A stretch of DNA of 64,000 bases. Origin: Chloropicon primus (taxonomy: Eukaryota > Chlorophyta > Chloropicophyceae > Chloropicales > Chloropicaceae). Below are positions 17,910-27,988 of this stretch, in pieces. Below the pieces are notes generated by a model, which worked only from the letters and a program-made list of their open reading frames with translations, was not told the origin of the DNA and did not search any database. Made by a program: the position numbers and the translations under genes. The first letter of the stretch is position 1. Every line of letters starts with the position of its first letter. The stretch covers positions 1 through 64,000 of the forward strand of contig CP060756.1 of NCBI GenBank assembly GCA_023205875.1, in the 5' to 3' direction.

Positions 17910-18860
17910 ATGGCGGTCGTCACGAGGGGGAGGGGAGAGGGAGAGGTGCTTCGGGGGAGAACCACTTCAACTTCGTGCTCCACTTCTTCTCTTCGGCGAG
18001 GACGACGAGGAGCAGGAAGGTGCAGGTGCAGGGCACGAGGAGGTAAACCGCCACCGCCAGAAACGGGGGAGGAGGGTGGAACCACTACAGCGGTGACTTG
18101 CGATCTCGTCCTCTCCAGTGGATTCCTTGCCTTCGCAAGCCACGCGGGGTTCCTGAAGGGGTGTGAGGGCATGAGGATCAAGGGAATCATGGGCACGAGC
18201 GCCGGTGCGATTACGGGATCCCTGTTCTCCGCGGGCTATTCCGCAGAGGACATCCTCAGGGAGACGACCAGGGACCCCCCGTGGAAGCTGCTGAGACCGA
18301 ACTTGTTCTTCTGGGAGGGGCTGTTCTGTCTGGACGCCGTGGTGGAGCGCATGAGGGAACTGCTTCCGGCCACCTTCGAGGAGCTGACCGAGGTGGATTT
18401 TGCGTGCGCCGTGCTCTCCTCGGAGGGAGCGTACACCGTCGTGGACTCGGGAGCGCTGCCAGAGGCGGTCGTAGCCTCGGCAGCCATACCCTTCTTGTTC
18501 AAGAAGGTGGAGATCCCGGGTAGGGAGGACGAGGGGCCGTTCGCGGATGGCGGGGCGAGGGAACGTGTGGGCCTCGCGCCCTGGAGGGAAAGGGTCAGGG
18601 CCTCGCGGTCGGGGGACCCGCCGCTGGCGCTGGTTCACCTGATCCAAAGGAGCTTTGGTCCATTCTCCGGCAACGACGACATGAGCAGCGTGCAGGAGAC
18701 CCACTACAGCCAAGTGACGAGCCCGAAGAGCGGGGTGACTCTCCTCAGTCTTGGGGATTACGAGAAGCAGTATGAGGAGGCGAGGGCCAGGACCAAGGCG
18801 AGGATAGCAGACCTGGGTCAGCAGGCCCCCCGACGAGTCAAGAGTAAGAAAAAAGTATAA
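17910..18860 (+). CDS. Patatin-like phospholipase
   Basis: 316 residues, intronless. The lipid acyl hydrolase fold has the nucleophile elbow GTSAG (S97) and the dyad aspartate in FADGG (D213), both present. The oxyanion region reads LVLSSGFLAFASHAGFL. The first 60 residues are Arg/Ser/Gly-rich and look like organelle targeting, probably plastid. Likely function is acyl-ester hydrolysis of membrane lipids; the substrate is not predictable. Confidence 0.8.
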   Translation: MAVVTRGRGEGEVLRGRTTSTSCSTSSLRRGRRGAGRCRCRARGGKPPPPETGEEGGTTTAVTCDLVLSSGFLAFASHAGFLKGCEGMRIKGIMGTSAGAITGSLFSAGYSAEDILRETTRDPPWKLLRPNLFFWEGLFCLDAVVERMRELLPATFEELTEVDFACAVLSSEGAYTVVDSGALPEAVVASAAIPFLFKKVEIPGREDEGPFADGGARERVGLAPWRERVRASRSGDPPLALVHLIQRSFGPFSGNDDMSSVQETHYSQVTSPKSGVTLLSLGDYEKQYEEARARTKARIADLGQQAPRRVKSKKKV

Positions 18861-18965
18861 ATTACAATTTCTTCGTTTGTTATCTGTTCTTGGCAGGACG
18901 CGTCGCGTGTGCGCACTCCGCCCCAAACACACACGCGTGCGCGCTTTCCCGGCACTGAGCTCGGC

Positions 18966-21176
18966 TCACTCCACCGTGACCGACTTGGCGAGGTTTCTGG
19001 GCTGGTCCACGTTGTAGCCCCGGAGGATGGTGAGGTGGTAGCTCAGCAGCTGGAACGGGACAATGTTCAGGACGGGCTGCAGGCAGTCACAAACGGTGTC
19101 CACCTCGATGAGCCTGACGTTCTTGTTCCCGCTGAAATGGCCGATGATCTCGTCGTCGTCCTTGCTGACAAGCAAGACCAGCCTCCCCTTCCTGGCCAGC
19201 AGCTGCTGGATGGTGCTCCACATCTTCTCCCTCAGCGAGTCCCGGGTCGCCACCACCACCGCCGGCATCGTCTCGTCGATCAGGGCGAGGGGGCCGTGCT
19301 TCAACTCCCCAGCGAGGATCCCCTCGCTGTGCATGTAGCTCAGCTCCTTCACCTTGAGCGCCAGCTCCATCGCCGTGGCGTAATTATAACCCCGTCCGAA
19401 GGCCAGGAGGGAATTCTCGCTCGCCAACTCCTTCGCAAGCTCCTTGATGAGGCTTTCCTTCTCCAAGACCTTCTTCATCATGCTGGGGAGGTTCAGGAGG
19501 TCCCTCATGATTTCTTGCCTCCTGGGCATCTTCGAAATGGAGTCCTCGCTCAGCTTGAGGGCGATCATCACGATCACCAGGATCTGGCAGGTGTAGGCCT
19601 TCGTGCTGGCCACTCCAATCTCCACCCCGGCGTTGACGTGAACCCCGCAGTCGGTCTCCCTCGAGATGGAGCTCCCCACGGTGTTGGTGATCCCCAGGCA
19701 CAAGGCGCCCTTGTGTTTTGCGTACTTCAGGGCGTTCAGGGTGTCCGCTGTCTCGCCCGACTGGGACACGAACACGCAAGTGTCGTCCCTGAAGAGGGGG
19801 GCTTGCCTGTCAAGCAAGTCGCTTGCCAGCTCCAGGGTGACGGGGACGCACGTGAGCTCCTCCACGAGCTGCCTTGCCGCGAGGCAGGCGTGGTAACTGG
19901 TCCCGCAAGCGATGAAGATCAACCTCCTGGACCTCATGATGTTGTCCACGTAGTCCTCCAGGCCACCCAGCTTGATGCACGGAGCCTGGTCAAAGTCCGA
20001 GGACATTCCGGAGCCCAGGGCCCTGATCGAGTCTAGCGACAGGTCTCGGACCGAATCCAGAACCCTAAGGCTCTCCGATGATCTGTCCACTTCCTTCAGG
20101 CTGCTCAGGCTTCCCCTGCGAGCCGTTTGGAGGAGGATCCTCCCCCTCATCGTCTCGATCAACGCGTCCGGCTGCTCGTGGATCTCTTTGATCATGAAGT
20201 GGCTGTAGCCCCCCTTCATGATCTGCTCCACGCCCATTTCCAACGTCTGGAGCATCCTGTTGGTCTGCCTGAGCAAGGAAGGGTCGTTCAAGCTCGGGGC
20301 CGTGTTCCTGGAGCCCTTCTCGAGGGTGAAGATGGAGTACCCGCCTTCCTTGAGGTGCACGACGTCGTTGTCCTCCAAGATGACCACCCTCTTGGTGTGC
20401 TCCACAATGGCGCTGGCGTCGCTCGCAAAGTAGAAATCAGTTTCGCTCTCCTCAAGGCGGTCCACGCAGCCCGAGTTCTGCCTGACGAAAGTGTGACCGT
20501 CCCCCTGATCCCCCTCGGACTTGATCCCCAGCAGCAAGGGCGAGCCGCACTTGCACCCAACGAGCTCCCCCGGGAAGTGCTTGCTCTTGAAAAGGAGGGC
20601 GAACGCGCCCTCGAGCTCCCCGACGACCTGGGAGACCAACTCCCTGAAGCTCACCTTGCCCCTCTGGCTCTCCGTGTACCCGTCGTAGATGTACTTGCAG
20701 AGCTTCGGGATCACCTCCGTGTCGGTATCGGACTCGAACTCGAGGCCCTGGGCGATCAGGAAGTCCTTCAGGCCGCGGTAGTTGGTGATGATCCCGTTGT
20801 GCACGACCGCAAACTCGACGTCTCCCACGGAGTCCCTGACCAGGTGCGGGTGAGAGTTCACCGTGGAGGGGATTCCGTGAGTCGCCCACCTCGTGTGCGC
20901 GATCGCGGCGTGACCTCTCGTGACGGACTCGAAGTCGAGCGAGGCCGTCTTCTCGCCCTGCACGGTCAAGGCCAACCTCTCGGAGAGCTTGTCGATGTTT
21001 CCGACCTCCTTGACGACCATCGTCCTCTTCGAGGAGGAGGAGGAAACATCAAAAACGTCGAAGGCAATTCCGCTGGAGTCGTACCCACGGTACTCGAGAC
21101 GTCGCAGTCCCACGATCAGCTTTTCCGCCACCTCGATCGCTGCCCCCTCCCCCCAAATACCAAAGATGCCACACAT
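18966..21176 (-). CDS. Glutamine-fructose-6-phosphate aminotransferase (isomerizing)
   Basis: 736 residues, intronless. First enzyme of the hexosamine pathway: fructose-6-P plus glutamine to glucosamine-6-P. The start is taken at MCGIFGIWG because the catalytic cysteine must become residue 1 after Met removal; an in-frame ATG seven codons upstream is less likely. The glutaminase domain (1-290) shows RLEYRGYDSSG and HTRWATHG. Two SIS domains follow (about 370-710), with IFIACGTSYHA, SQSGETADT and the C-terminal NLAKSVTVE. A eukaryotic-type insert separates the halves. TGTAA at 18866-18862 probably ends its transcript. Confidence 0.95.
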   Translation of the reverse strand: MCGIFGIWGEGAAIEVAEKLIVGLRRLEYRGYDSSGIAFDVFDVSSSSSKRTMVVKEVGNIDKLSERLALTVQGEKTASLDFESVTRGHAAIAHTRWATHGIPSTVNSHPHLVRDSVGDVEFAVVHNGIITNYRGLKDFLIAQGLEFESDTDTEVIPKLCKYIYDGYTESQRGKVSFRELVSQVVGELEGAFALLFKSKHFPGELVGCKCGSPLLLGIKSEGDQGDGHTFVRQNSGCVDRLEESETDFYFASDASAIVEHTKRVVILEDNDVVHLKEGGYSIFTLEKGSRNTAPSLNDPSLLRQTNRMLQTLEMGVEQIMKGGYSHFMIKEIHEQPDALIETMRGRILLQTARRGSLSSLKEVDRSSESLRVLDSVRDLSLDSIRALGSGMSSDFDQAPCIKLGGLEDYVDNIMRSRRLIFIACGTSYHACLAARQLVEELTCVPVTLELASDLLDRQAPLFRDDTCVFVSQSGETADTLNALKYAKHKGALCLGITNTVGSSISRETDCGVHVNAGVEIGVASTKAYTCQILVIVMIALKLSEDSISKMPRRQEIMRDLLNLPSMMKKVLEKESLIKELAKELASENSLLAFGRGYNYATAMELALKVKELSYMHSEGILAGELKHGPLALIDETMPAVVVATRDSLREKMWSTIQQLLARKGRLVLLVSKDDDEIIGHFSGNKNVRLIEVDTVCDCLQPVLNIVPFQLLSYHLTILRGYNVDQPRNLAKSVTVE

Positions 21177-21472
21177 ATTGTTTTTGAGAACACACAATGA
21201 CGATCGCTTCGCGCGTCTCTTGTGTCGCGTCTCTTGTGTCGTGTGTCGTGTGTCGTGTGTCGTGTGTCGTGTTCGTTCGTGTCAACGGTCCTCGCCCACA
21301 ACAAGCCCCTCCCGTACCTCGTCCCGGCTCTCGTTGTTCGCCGTCCCTCGTGTGTCGTGTGTCCTCTCCTCTTCCGCGGCCCAACCAAAAGTCAGGTATG
21401 ATCACATGATCGCGGCATCACGATCACACACGATCGATCACGCGCGGCGCAGAGGAGGAGGAGGAGGGGAGG

Positions 21473-22402
21473 ATGCCGGAGTTGCCGGAAGTGGAGCGGG
21501 CCAAGGACCTGATCCGGGACGAGGTCGTGGGGAGGACGATAGTCGAGGTCAACAACGTGGACGATCACAAGGTCATCCAAGGCGTCGATGAACCAAAGGA
21601 ACTCGAGAAACACCTCGTGGGATGGAAGGTGACTGGAGTCAAGAGGAAAGGGAAGTACCTGGTGCTGGAACTGGAGGAGGGGGGAGGGAACTCTCCGAGT
21701 TCCTCGGACTCGAACTCGGCGTCGAAACAGTGGATCACCGCCCACTTCGGGATGACGGGATCCTTCCTGGTAAAGGGCTTGAAGCCAGGCATCGTGTACA
21801 AATCCTTCGACGTGGACGAGTCCTCTTGGCCCCCGAGGTTTTGGAAGGTTTGCGTCGTGTTCAGTGACGGAACTGAGCTGTCGTTCGTCGACGCGAGACG
21901 CTTCGGGAGGTTCAAGATCTCCCGATGCGATCCAATGTTGTCCAAACCGTTGTGCGACCTCGGGCCAGACGCCTTGCTCGAGCCACCATCCTGCACGGAG
22001 TTGCACAACCTTCTCCTCCAGAGGAAGGGGGCCATCAAAGCCGTTCTCCTGGACCAGTCCTTTTTGAGTGGCATCGGCAACTGGGTCGGTGACGAGATCC
22101 TGTTCCAATCGTCCATTCACCCTGAGCAGCCGGCCAACACCCTCACCGCGGACCAGTCGAGGGCCTTGCACTCGGCGATGGAGCACGTACTTGTCACGGC
22201 CACTTCAGCGAACGCGGACTCGTCGAAGTTCCCCTCGTCTTGGCTGTTTCACTCGAGGTGGACGGGAAAGAAAGCCACGAAAGTGGAGGGGGGAAAGCAA
22301 GTGAAGTTCATCACCGTCGGGGGAAGAACTTCCGCCTTCGTGCCGAGCGTCCAAAAGAAGACGGGCAGGGCCGATTCCAAAAAGAGGAAGAGCAGAAGCT
22401 AG
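21473..22402 (+). CDS. FPG1: Formamidopyrimidine-DNA glycosylase, plant-type FPG
   Basis: 309 residues, intronless. Base-excision glycosylase/AP lyase for oxidised purines. It starts MPELPEVE, with the catalytic Pro and Glu directly after Met. The helix-two-turn-helix region reads SGIGNWVGDEILF. The C-terminal hairpin has no zinc-binding cysteines and ends GGRTSAFVPSVQ, the 'zincless finger' of plant and fungal FPG/NEIL1-type enzymes. A Lys/Arg-rich tail (ADSKKRKSRS) may act in nuclear import. Its stop lies 61 bp from that of the convergent pseudouridine synthase. Confidence 0.92.
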   Translation: MPELPEVERAKDLIRDEVVGRTIVEVNNVDDHKVIQGVDEPKELEKHLVGWKVTGVKRKGKYLVLELEEGGGNSPSSSDSNSASKQWITAHFGMTGSFLVKGLKPGIVYKSFDVDESSWPPRFWKVCVVFSDGTELSFVDARRFGRFKISRCDPMLSKPLCDLGPDALLEPPSCTELHNLLLQRKGAIKAVLLDQSFLSGIGNWVGDEILFQSSIHPEQPANTLTADQSRALHSAMEHVLVTATSANADSSKFPSSWLFHSRWTGKKATKVEGGKQVKFITVGGRTSAFVPSVQKKTGRADSKKRKSRS

Positions 22403-22463
22403 AGCACACGACACGACGTGCTGTACGTTACTTGTACAATATATTGTTACTTTGGTGCCCGCC

Positions 22464-23513
22464 TCAAAGCTCGAAGAACACCGGGGGAGGTTCCTCGCAC
22501 AGTCGGATTTCATGGCCCGTCACGGGATGTTCGAAGCGCAAGCGCCTCGCCCACAGGAACATCCCTTTGTCCTGAGGAATGAGCTCGAGCAAGGCAGGGG
22601 GGCACCATTTCAAGTCGCCCACAATCGGGTGGCCGATCCCCGACAAGTGCTTTCTGATCTGATTCCGCCTCCCGGTCTTGGGGAAGAGGGTGACCTCCGT
22701 GACCACGGCGGCACCCCCTGCCGTGTACGTTCTTCCCCTCTCGAATCGCGTGACGGCCTCCTTTCCCTCCACGGGCTTGTCGATAATCCCGGACTCCTCC
22801 TCGAGCTTCCCGTGGACGATCGCAAAGTACTCCTTGCTGATATCGCGTTCGCTGAACGCTTTGGACAACGCCTGCATCGCAACCGAAGTCTTCGCCACGA
22901 GCAGGAGACCGCCCGTGAGCATATCCAAACGATGGCACAACCTGGGCCGGTGCATCGAGCCGCCACTCTCCTCGACCGAGGCCTTCGTAGGTTCCAGCAA
23001 ATGCGCAACCAACGAATTGGCGCACTCGTACCCCTTGCCGTGCGAAAGCATGCCCCTCGGTTTGACCATGACCCCGAGGTGGTCGTCTTCGTAGACCACT
23101 TTGATCGTTTTGACGGTTTCGGCAACTTCCTTCGGCAGATAGATCGACAAGTCCTTCGTGATCGTCGTCCGATTGGTGACGGTCACAAGGTCGCTGGTGC
23201 TGACCTTCCCCGAGCACCTCATGACCTTGTCGTTCACCATGACAAGCTTCCTCCTCGCAGCATTCTTGGCCGAACTTTTCTCTTTGAAGAGCTCGGGGAA
23301 GAGCGCCAGCAGAGCATCAGTCAGAGGTTTTTCCTCTTCCCAATCCGCTTGACATTCCGCGACAACCTCGTACCCCTCCCTGATCCCCCGTTCCCTCCCT
23401 CCTGCTGTCACCATGTTCCAGTTGTTCGTTCCCCTTGTCCTGGGTCTCCGCCCCAACCACGAGAACGAGTCCCTCCTCGGCCTCAGCTTCGGCCTCACCA
23501 CCGCCCGCTCCAT
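22464..23513 (-). CDS. RluA-family RNA pseudouridine synthase
   Basis: 349 residues, intronless. An S4-like RNA-binding domain (about 45-110; LLALFPELF, then RRKLVMVNDKV) precedes the catalytic domain. The RluA signature HRLDMLTGGLLL carries the nucleophilic Asp near residue 196. KEYFAIVHG and GRRNQIRKHL complete the family motifs. The start at 23513 includes an Arg-rich presequence that suggests plastid or mitochondrial rRNA as substrate; the ATG at 23414 would give a shorter, cytosolic form. Confidence 0.85.
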   Translation of the reverse strand: MERAVVRPKLRPRRDSFSWLGRRPRTRGTNNWNMVTAGGRERGIREGYEVVAECQADWEEEKPLTDALLALFPELFKEKSSAKNAARRKLVMVNDKVMRCSGKVSTSDLVTVTNRTTITKDLSIYLPKEVAETVKTIKVVYEDDHLGVMVKPRGMLSHGKGYECANSLVAHLLEPTKASVEESGGSMHRPRLCHRLDMLTGGLLLVAKTSVAMQALSKAFSERDISKEYFAIVHGKLEEESGIIDKPVEGKEAVTRFERGRTYTAGGAAVVTEVTLFPKTGRRNQIRKHLSGIGHPIVGDLKWCPPALLELIPQDKGMFLWARRLRFEHPVTGHEIRLCEEPPPVFFEL

Positions 23514-23694
23514 CGGCCTGGCATCCCCCTGCCGACGACGACGAACGACGCCGGTGCTGCGTCTCGGACCCACCTCCGCTCCCTTCCGACGACGGACGAC
23601 GGACGACGCTGGTGGCTGGTGAAGTTTTCTCCCCTTCCTCTGGCCAGTTGTGGATAAGGCTGGGCGACGGAGGACGAGGACGAGGACGGTGGGG

Positions 23695-25279
23695 ATGGCG
23701 AGGGCGGTGCCTTCGTGCGGGGCCTGGACGTCGCCGCGCAACAAGACAACCTGGAGGAAAGGCGGAGGGAGTTCTGGGATACCTGGAAGGAGAACGAGGA
23801 CGAGGACGAGGACGAGGAGGATGAGGGCGAAAGCCAAGTTTTCCTCGGCTCCGGGGCTCCCCCTGCCGGCGCCCACCGTCTCCAATGTGGAGGGCACGTA
23901 AGTGACTCGCAGTTGCGTTGGATTAGGATGGCACCGACTCTGACTTGCTCGATCCCTTTGCTCTCTCTCTCTCTCTCTTTGGTTGCTTGGTTCAGGTGGG
24001 CAAACGACACGATGAGCAGGCGGATTAGGGAGGAGATCCTGCAGAACATGGTGATCCGGGACAATTGGGGCGACTTGAGCGAGGCGTCCAGGCAGAGGCT
24101 GAAGGAGTTCGTATCCGAGCTGGAGCGAACGTCCGAGGTGGCGCTGCGACCGATATCGGAGGACGGCGGCTTCGACACCGCCGCTTGGAACGAGATCGTC
24201 GAGCAGCACGCGGGGCAGTCCTGGCTCGACGCCAGTTGGGTCGTCACCGAATATTACTTCTACCGGCGAGTCCTTGAGGCTGTTGGCTACTTCAGAGATG
24301 AGCTCGGCGATCCGTTCGAGAAGCAGAAGCAGAACGGGTTGAACGCAAGCTTTCCTGCGCTCAAGCCCTTGGCCAAGCTCATGAAGCAGGCCCTCTCGTC
24401 TGGGCCGGAGGAGACGGAGTTCTATTTCAAAGCCCTTTTGCTCACTTCCTTGTGGGGAAACAGGATGGATCTCAGCATTTGGCCCGCCGAGGAGGCGTCG
24501 GATTCGGAGAGCACCGCAAGGGCAAAGGATGCCATGAACGAGGTCCTGGCCAGCTCGAGCAAGATGCTGCTCGCGGACCACAGCGACCGCGTCTGGAAAG
24601 CAGCAGCAGGTAAGTTGCGAAGCGGGAACCCTTGAACAAGATTGGGTGCTGACTTTTCCTCTTCCTCCTTGCACCAGCGTCGTCGGCCTCGGGATCGGGA
24701 AGAAGGTTCGACATCATCGCAGACAACGCTGGGTTCGAGCTGATCACGGACCTTTGCCTTGCAGACTTTTTGGTTTCCTCCGGGCTGGCGACCAAAGTGG
24801 TCATCCACCTGAAGCAGTACCCCGTCTTCGTATCGGACGCCATGGAAAAGGACGTGTGGCAGCATATCCACGCCCTCGCCGGGGACGAGGGAGTCCCCGA
24901 GGACATGAGGTCAGTCGCCTCAAGGTGGGCCTCCATGGTGGAGGAGGGGCACTGGGAGCTCAGGGAAAATGGCTTCTGGTGCCTGCCCTTGGCGTTTTGG
25001 GAGATGCCAGACGACCTGAAGGCTCACTTCGAGGGGAGCGCGATGGCCATCGTGAAGGGGGACGCGAACTACAGGAGGCAAATCGGGGAGCGGACCTGGG
25101 ACTTTTCCACCCCGTTCGAGGAGATCTCCTCGTACTGGGGCTGCCCCGTGTGCTGCCTGCGAACGATGAAGTCTGAGGTTGCTTGCGGGGTCTCGGAGGC
25201 CGACCAGAAGAGGGCGAGAGAGGAAGACAGTGGCTGGCTGGTCACGGGCCGGTATGGAGTCGTGCATGCGAAAACTTGA
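23695..25279 (+). CDS. ARMT1/DUF89-family metal-dependent phosphatase
   Basis: 472 residues from exons 23695-23897, 23996-24609 and 24678-25279; junction codons are completed in phase. The family includes human ARMT1 and damage-control phosphatases that remove harmful sugar phosphates. The metal-site motif DNAGFEL begins at D288 and N289, followed by DLCLADFLV. VVIHLKQYPVFVSD and the C-terminal SGWLVTGRYGVVHAKT, with Lys-Thr at the end, also fit. The first 65 residues are Arg/Thr-rich, partly from a GAGGAC hexamer repeat. Intron 1 holds a perfect (CT)n tract. Only 181 bp separate its start from that of the divergent synthase gene. Confidence 0.85.
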
Positions 25280-25304
25280 ACCTTGTCCACTACACGAGAA
25301 CGCC

Positions 25305-25871
25305 TTACGCTTCGAACATTTTCATCCTCTCGAGAATCGACGGCTTGATCGCACGGCGCTGAGACCCCCCTGCCTGTTTCTCGAATTGGTCTTGCTTCTT
25401 CTTGACCTGGCTCTCCTCCTCCCCCTTGTCGCTCCCGGGACTGAACTGCTGGAGCTTGGACTCGAACTCCTCCTTCTTGGCGGCCCTCTCCTCTGCCGGG
25501 CTCGGCGGTGGGGTCAAACCCTTCTCGAATTGTTCGGCCACCTGGAGGGCCTCCCTCATCCCCGAATCCAGCCTCTCCGCGCGAGGGCTGGTCTCCTTGG
25601 CCTTCCCCGGCGAAGAAGTGTAGATCCCCTCCGCGTTCTCCGCGTTCTGGATCTGCAGGAGCTTGTCCCTGAGAGGCGAAGTCGACCCCGGCGGAGCCGT
25701 CTTCTCGCTCCTCACCTTCTCGAACGCGGTCTTCCTTGGCGATCTCTCCGGACTCCTCTCGAGCGCTTCCGTCCTCAGCTGCTTGACGTTAAAGTCCACC
25801 CTCGCTCTCGCGGGCGAGTTCTCCAAACCCGTGATGGAAACCTTACACTCGGGCGAAGTCGGTGCCTCCAT
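25305..25871 (-). CDS. Hypothetical disordered protein with many SP/TP sites
   Basis: 188 residues, not recognised. It is rich in charged residues and contains at least seven proline-directed sites: NSPAR, RSPERSPRK, TSPLRDK, SSPGK, TSPRAER, TPPPSP and FSPGS. These are candidate CDK or MAPK targets. The C-terminus RAIKPSILERMKMFEA looks like a short conserved helix and may be a docking motif. Coding is supported by GC-rich codon style and tight convergence with the ARMT1 gene (25 bp between stops). The start follows a CT-rich leader of TCTCCTTCG repeats. Confidence 0.6.
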   Translation of the reverse strand: MEAPTSPECKVSITGLENSPARARVDFNVKQLRTEALERSPERSPRKTAFEKVRSEKTAPPGSTSPLRDKLLQIQNAENAEGIYTSSPGKAKETSPRAERLDSGMREALQVAEQFEKGLTPPPSPAEERAAKKEEFESKLQQFSPGSDKGEEESQVKKKQDQFEKQAGGSQRRAIKPSILERMKMFEA

Positions 25872-26179
25872 GTCTCCTTCGTCTCCTTCGTCTCCTTCGT
25901 CTCCCCGTTCTCTCCCTCCCCGCTGCGCACCTCGTCTCCCCCGAGGAAGCGTTATGTTTTGCCCGCCCCGTCCTCCTCTCCGCTCCGTCCTCTGGGGCGG
26001 GTTCGAATTTCTCAGAGAAAGGTGCGCGGGTCCCAAGGACAAGGACAAGGACAAGGACGATGGAAGCCAGGAGGAGAGGGAGACCCGCTGCTGCGGGGGG
26101 GAGGGGAAGGGTGTGACGGCACGGGGGGGATCCAATACCACCGGATCCAATACAAGGGACGGGAACTCCTGGACTCGAC
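25872..26179. promoter_or_regulatory. Divergent promoter spacer
   Basis: 308 bp between two divergent starts. It contains a TCTCCTTCG tandem (about 25873-25905) and AAGGACAAGGAC hexamers (about 26033-26058). No gene is seen. Confidence 0.5.
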
Positions 26180-27988
26180 ATGGAGGGGGGGGAGAGAGGG
26201 GGGGCGGGGTGTGCCACAACGAGTGGGAAAGGGAACTTGCTCCAAGATGTGGACGGGTGTTGTCGGGAGTTGTACGGGCTGTTGCGGGAGCGGAACGTCC
26301 TCGGGGAGTCTTGCCCGGGGGTTCACTTGCAGGACACGGTGGTGTTCGGGGCCGAGGGGGAGGTGGAGGCGTGGTATTTCACCTCCGCGAAGAAGAAAAG
26401 GAGGCAGGGGGGCGCGGTGGGAGACCAGGGGGGGCAGCTGCTGAAGAAGCACTCGCGTCACTGCACGGTGCAGAGGATACTCGAGGAGTGGTCCAAGGAC
26501 GTGAGGAAGGGCTCGCGGTCCCCCACGGACTGCGCGGCTTACCTCCTGTACCCGGACTCCAGCGGCTTGCCGGGGCCACACCTCGACCAGGAGACGGGGA
26601 CCAACCTCGAGTTCCTCGACTGGTTCCAAGCAGAAGCTTTTCTTCACAAGGGGGAGTTCCCAAAGTATGGGGTATTGCAGAGGGCGGCAGGGGGCAGCAG
26701 GGAGAGGGAGGCGCGCAACAGCGTCATCTGCGTGACTTGGTCTCCAAAGCTTTGCCTGGTGGAGAGGAGGACGAACTGCAACAGAGTGGACGACACCCAG
26801 GTCCCTCTGCACGAGAGGATGATCACCTTCGAGGGCCGTGAGAGCTTTCGACTGAGCACGAGCGCGCCCCTGAGTGGCACGAAAGTCGCCGAGCTCGTGC
26901 AGGGTGCGTGCAAAAGCATCGTCGATCACGTCGGAGCCGTGACGCGCCGAGAGCAGAACATTGTCAGGCTCGTTGCGTATTTCAAAGTGGAGTCTAGCCT
27001 GAGGGTCTCGCTGCTGTGGTGCTCGTCCCTAAGGCTTTTGCACCGTGTCCCCGGATCCCCTGGCTTGTTTGCCTCCCTGAGAGTCAACCTGGACCCAAAC
27101 ATTCGGGTGAAGCGGGGGACCATAGCGTCCAGGAGACAGGGCAGAAGGGTGTGGAGGATAGGGGATTTCGAGTGCCCCTCCTGCAGCAAAGTGTTCGAGA
27201 AGAGGGAAAGGTGCGAGGTCATGTATAAGACGATAATAGCGCACCACGAAAAGGAGTCGGGGGGCCAGGCCAACGAGTCAAGAACCGTTCCGGATGTGCT
27301 CGCGAGGACAGAAGGCCCTTCTCTGAACGCAAAAAAGTTTGCGGACGTGGCGAGCAACCCCGCCTTCCTCTACAAGACCTGCTACATGTGCGTGGACTGT
27401 TGCCTTGATTACACGTCAACAGCTTTGGAGGACTTGTCCGCGGCGAATCCTGCGAGCATGATGGTGGGGATGACAGGGGAGTTCTCTGGGCCCGAGCTCC
27501 AGAGCTACAACATATTGAACCTCATGATGGAGGAGGAAGGCCTGCTGGGGGAACACCAAGGGGAAGGGGAAGCTGACAAGGCCAAGGCGTGCCGAGGGAG
27601 GCCTCTGTCTGCCTCGCAGGCGCAAAGCAAGTCCAAGGGGGGCGACAAGGGCAAGAAGGTATTGAGGTCCCGGCCAAATTCCGCGGCAATCAGGAGACTT
27701 TCGCAGCCCAAGACGAACCGAGAGGCTCTGGGGTCGAGGGGCACCGCCAGGGAGAACAACCTCATCGTTGGTGCGGAGCCAAAGGCGGGAAAGATTGCCT
27801 GGGATTCTGGCCAGGGAGGGAAGGTGGCCTTTTCTTACGACAACTTTCTTGAGGAGCTGGGTGCCGAGGAGGAGAGGGGGTCCGAGACCTTGGACCCGGC
27901 GTCGAGCGATATTCCGATGGACAGGTTTATGAAGATAAACAACCTCACCGAGGAAGAGCTCGAGTACTTGAAGACTGTGCTTGACTAA
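26180..27988 (+). CDS. Uncharacterised protein with paired Cys motifs
   Basis: 602 residues, intronless, not recognised. Residues 1-310 look globular and contain IVRLVAYFKVESSLRVSLLWCSSLRLL, a stretch with the feel of a conserved core. Residues 330-420 hold a possible zinc site: FECPSCSKVF, IIAHHEK and TCYMCVDCCLDY (C-x2-C, HH, C-x2-C-C). The C-terminal third is Lys/Ser/Arg-rich and disordered, then ends with an acidic helix, ITEEELEYLK-like. Nothing identifies an activity. A ciliary role is a guess from neighbours only. Confidence 0.65.
   Translation: MEGGERGGAGCATTSGKGNLLQDVDGCCRELYGLLRERNVLGESCPGVHLQDTVVFGAEGEVEAWYFTSAKKKRRQGGAVGDQGGQLLKKHSRHCTVQRILEEWSKDVRKGSRSPTDCAAYLLYPDSSGLPGPHLDQETGTNLEFLDWFQAEAFLHKGEFPKYGVLQRAAGGSREREARNSVICVTWSPKLCLVERRTNCNRVDDTQVPLHERMITFEGRESFRLSTSAPLSGTKVAELVQGACKSIVDHVGAVTRREQNIVRLVAYFKVESSLRVSLLWCSSLRLLHRVPGSPGLFASLRVNLDPNIRVKRGTIASRRQGRRVWRIGDFECPSCSKVFEKRERCEVMYKTIIAHHEKESGGQANESRTVPDVLARTEGPSLNAKKFADVASNPAFLYKTCYMCVDCCLDYTSTALEDLSAANPASMMVGMTGEFSGPELQSYNILNLMMEEEGLLGEHQGEGEADKAKACRGRPLSASQAQSKSKGGDKGKKVLRSRPNSAAIRRLSQPKTNREALGSRGTARENNLIVGAEPKAGKIAWDSGQGGKVAFSYDNFLEELGAEEERGSETLDPASSDIPMDRFMKINNLTEEELEYLKTVLD

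Noticed and set aside
23695-23897. A different frame for the first exon of the ARMT1-like gene, with an acidic ED run
   Set aside because: Only the Arg/Thr-rich frame joins the second exon in phase and yields the expected GTWANDTMSRR junction.
25990-26010. GGTTCGAATTTC resembling a tRNA B box
   Set aside because: No T-stem, acceptor stem or A box can be formed around it. Other GGTTCGA words in the window fail the same test, so no tRNA is called.
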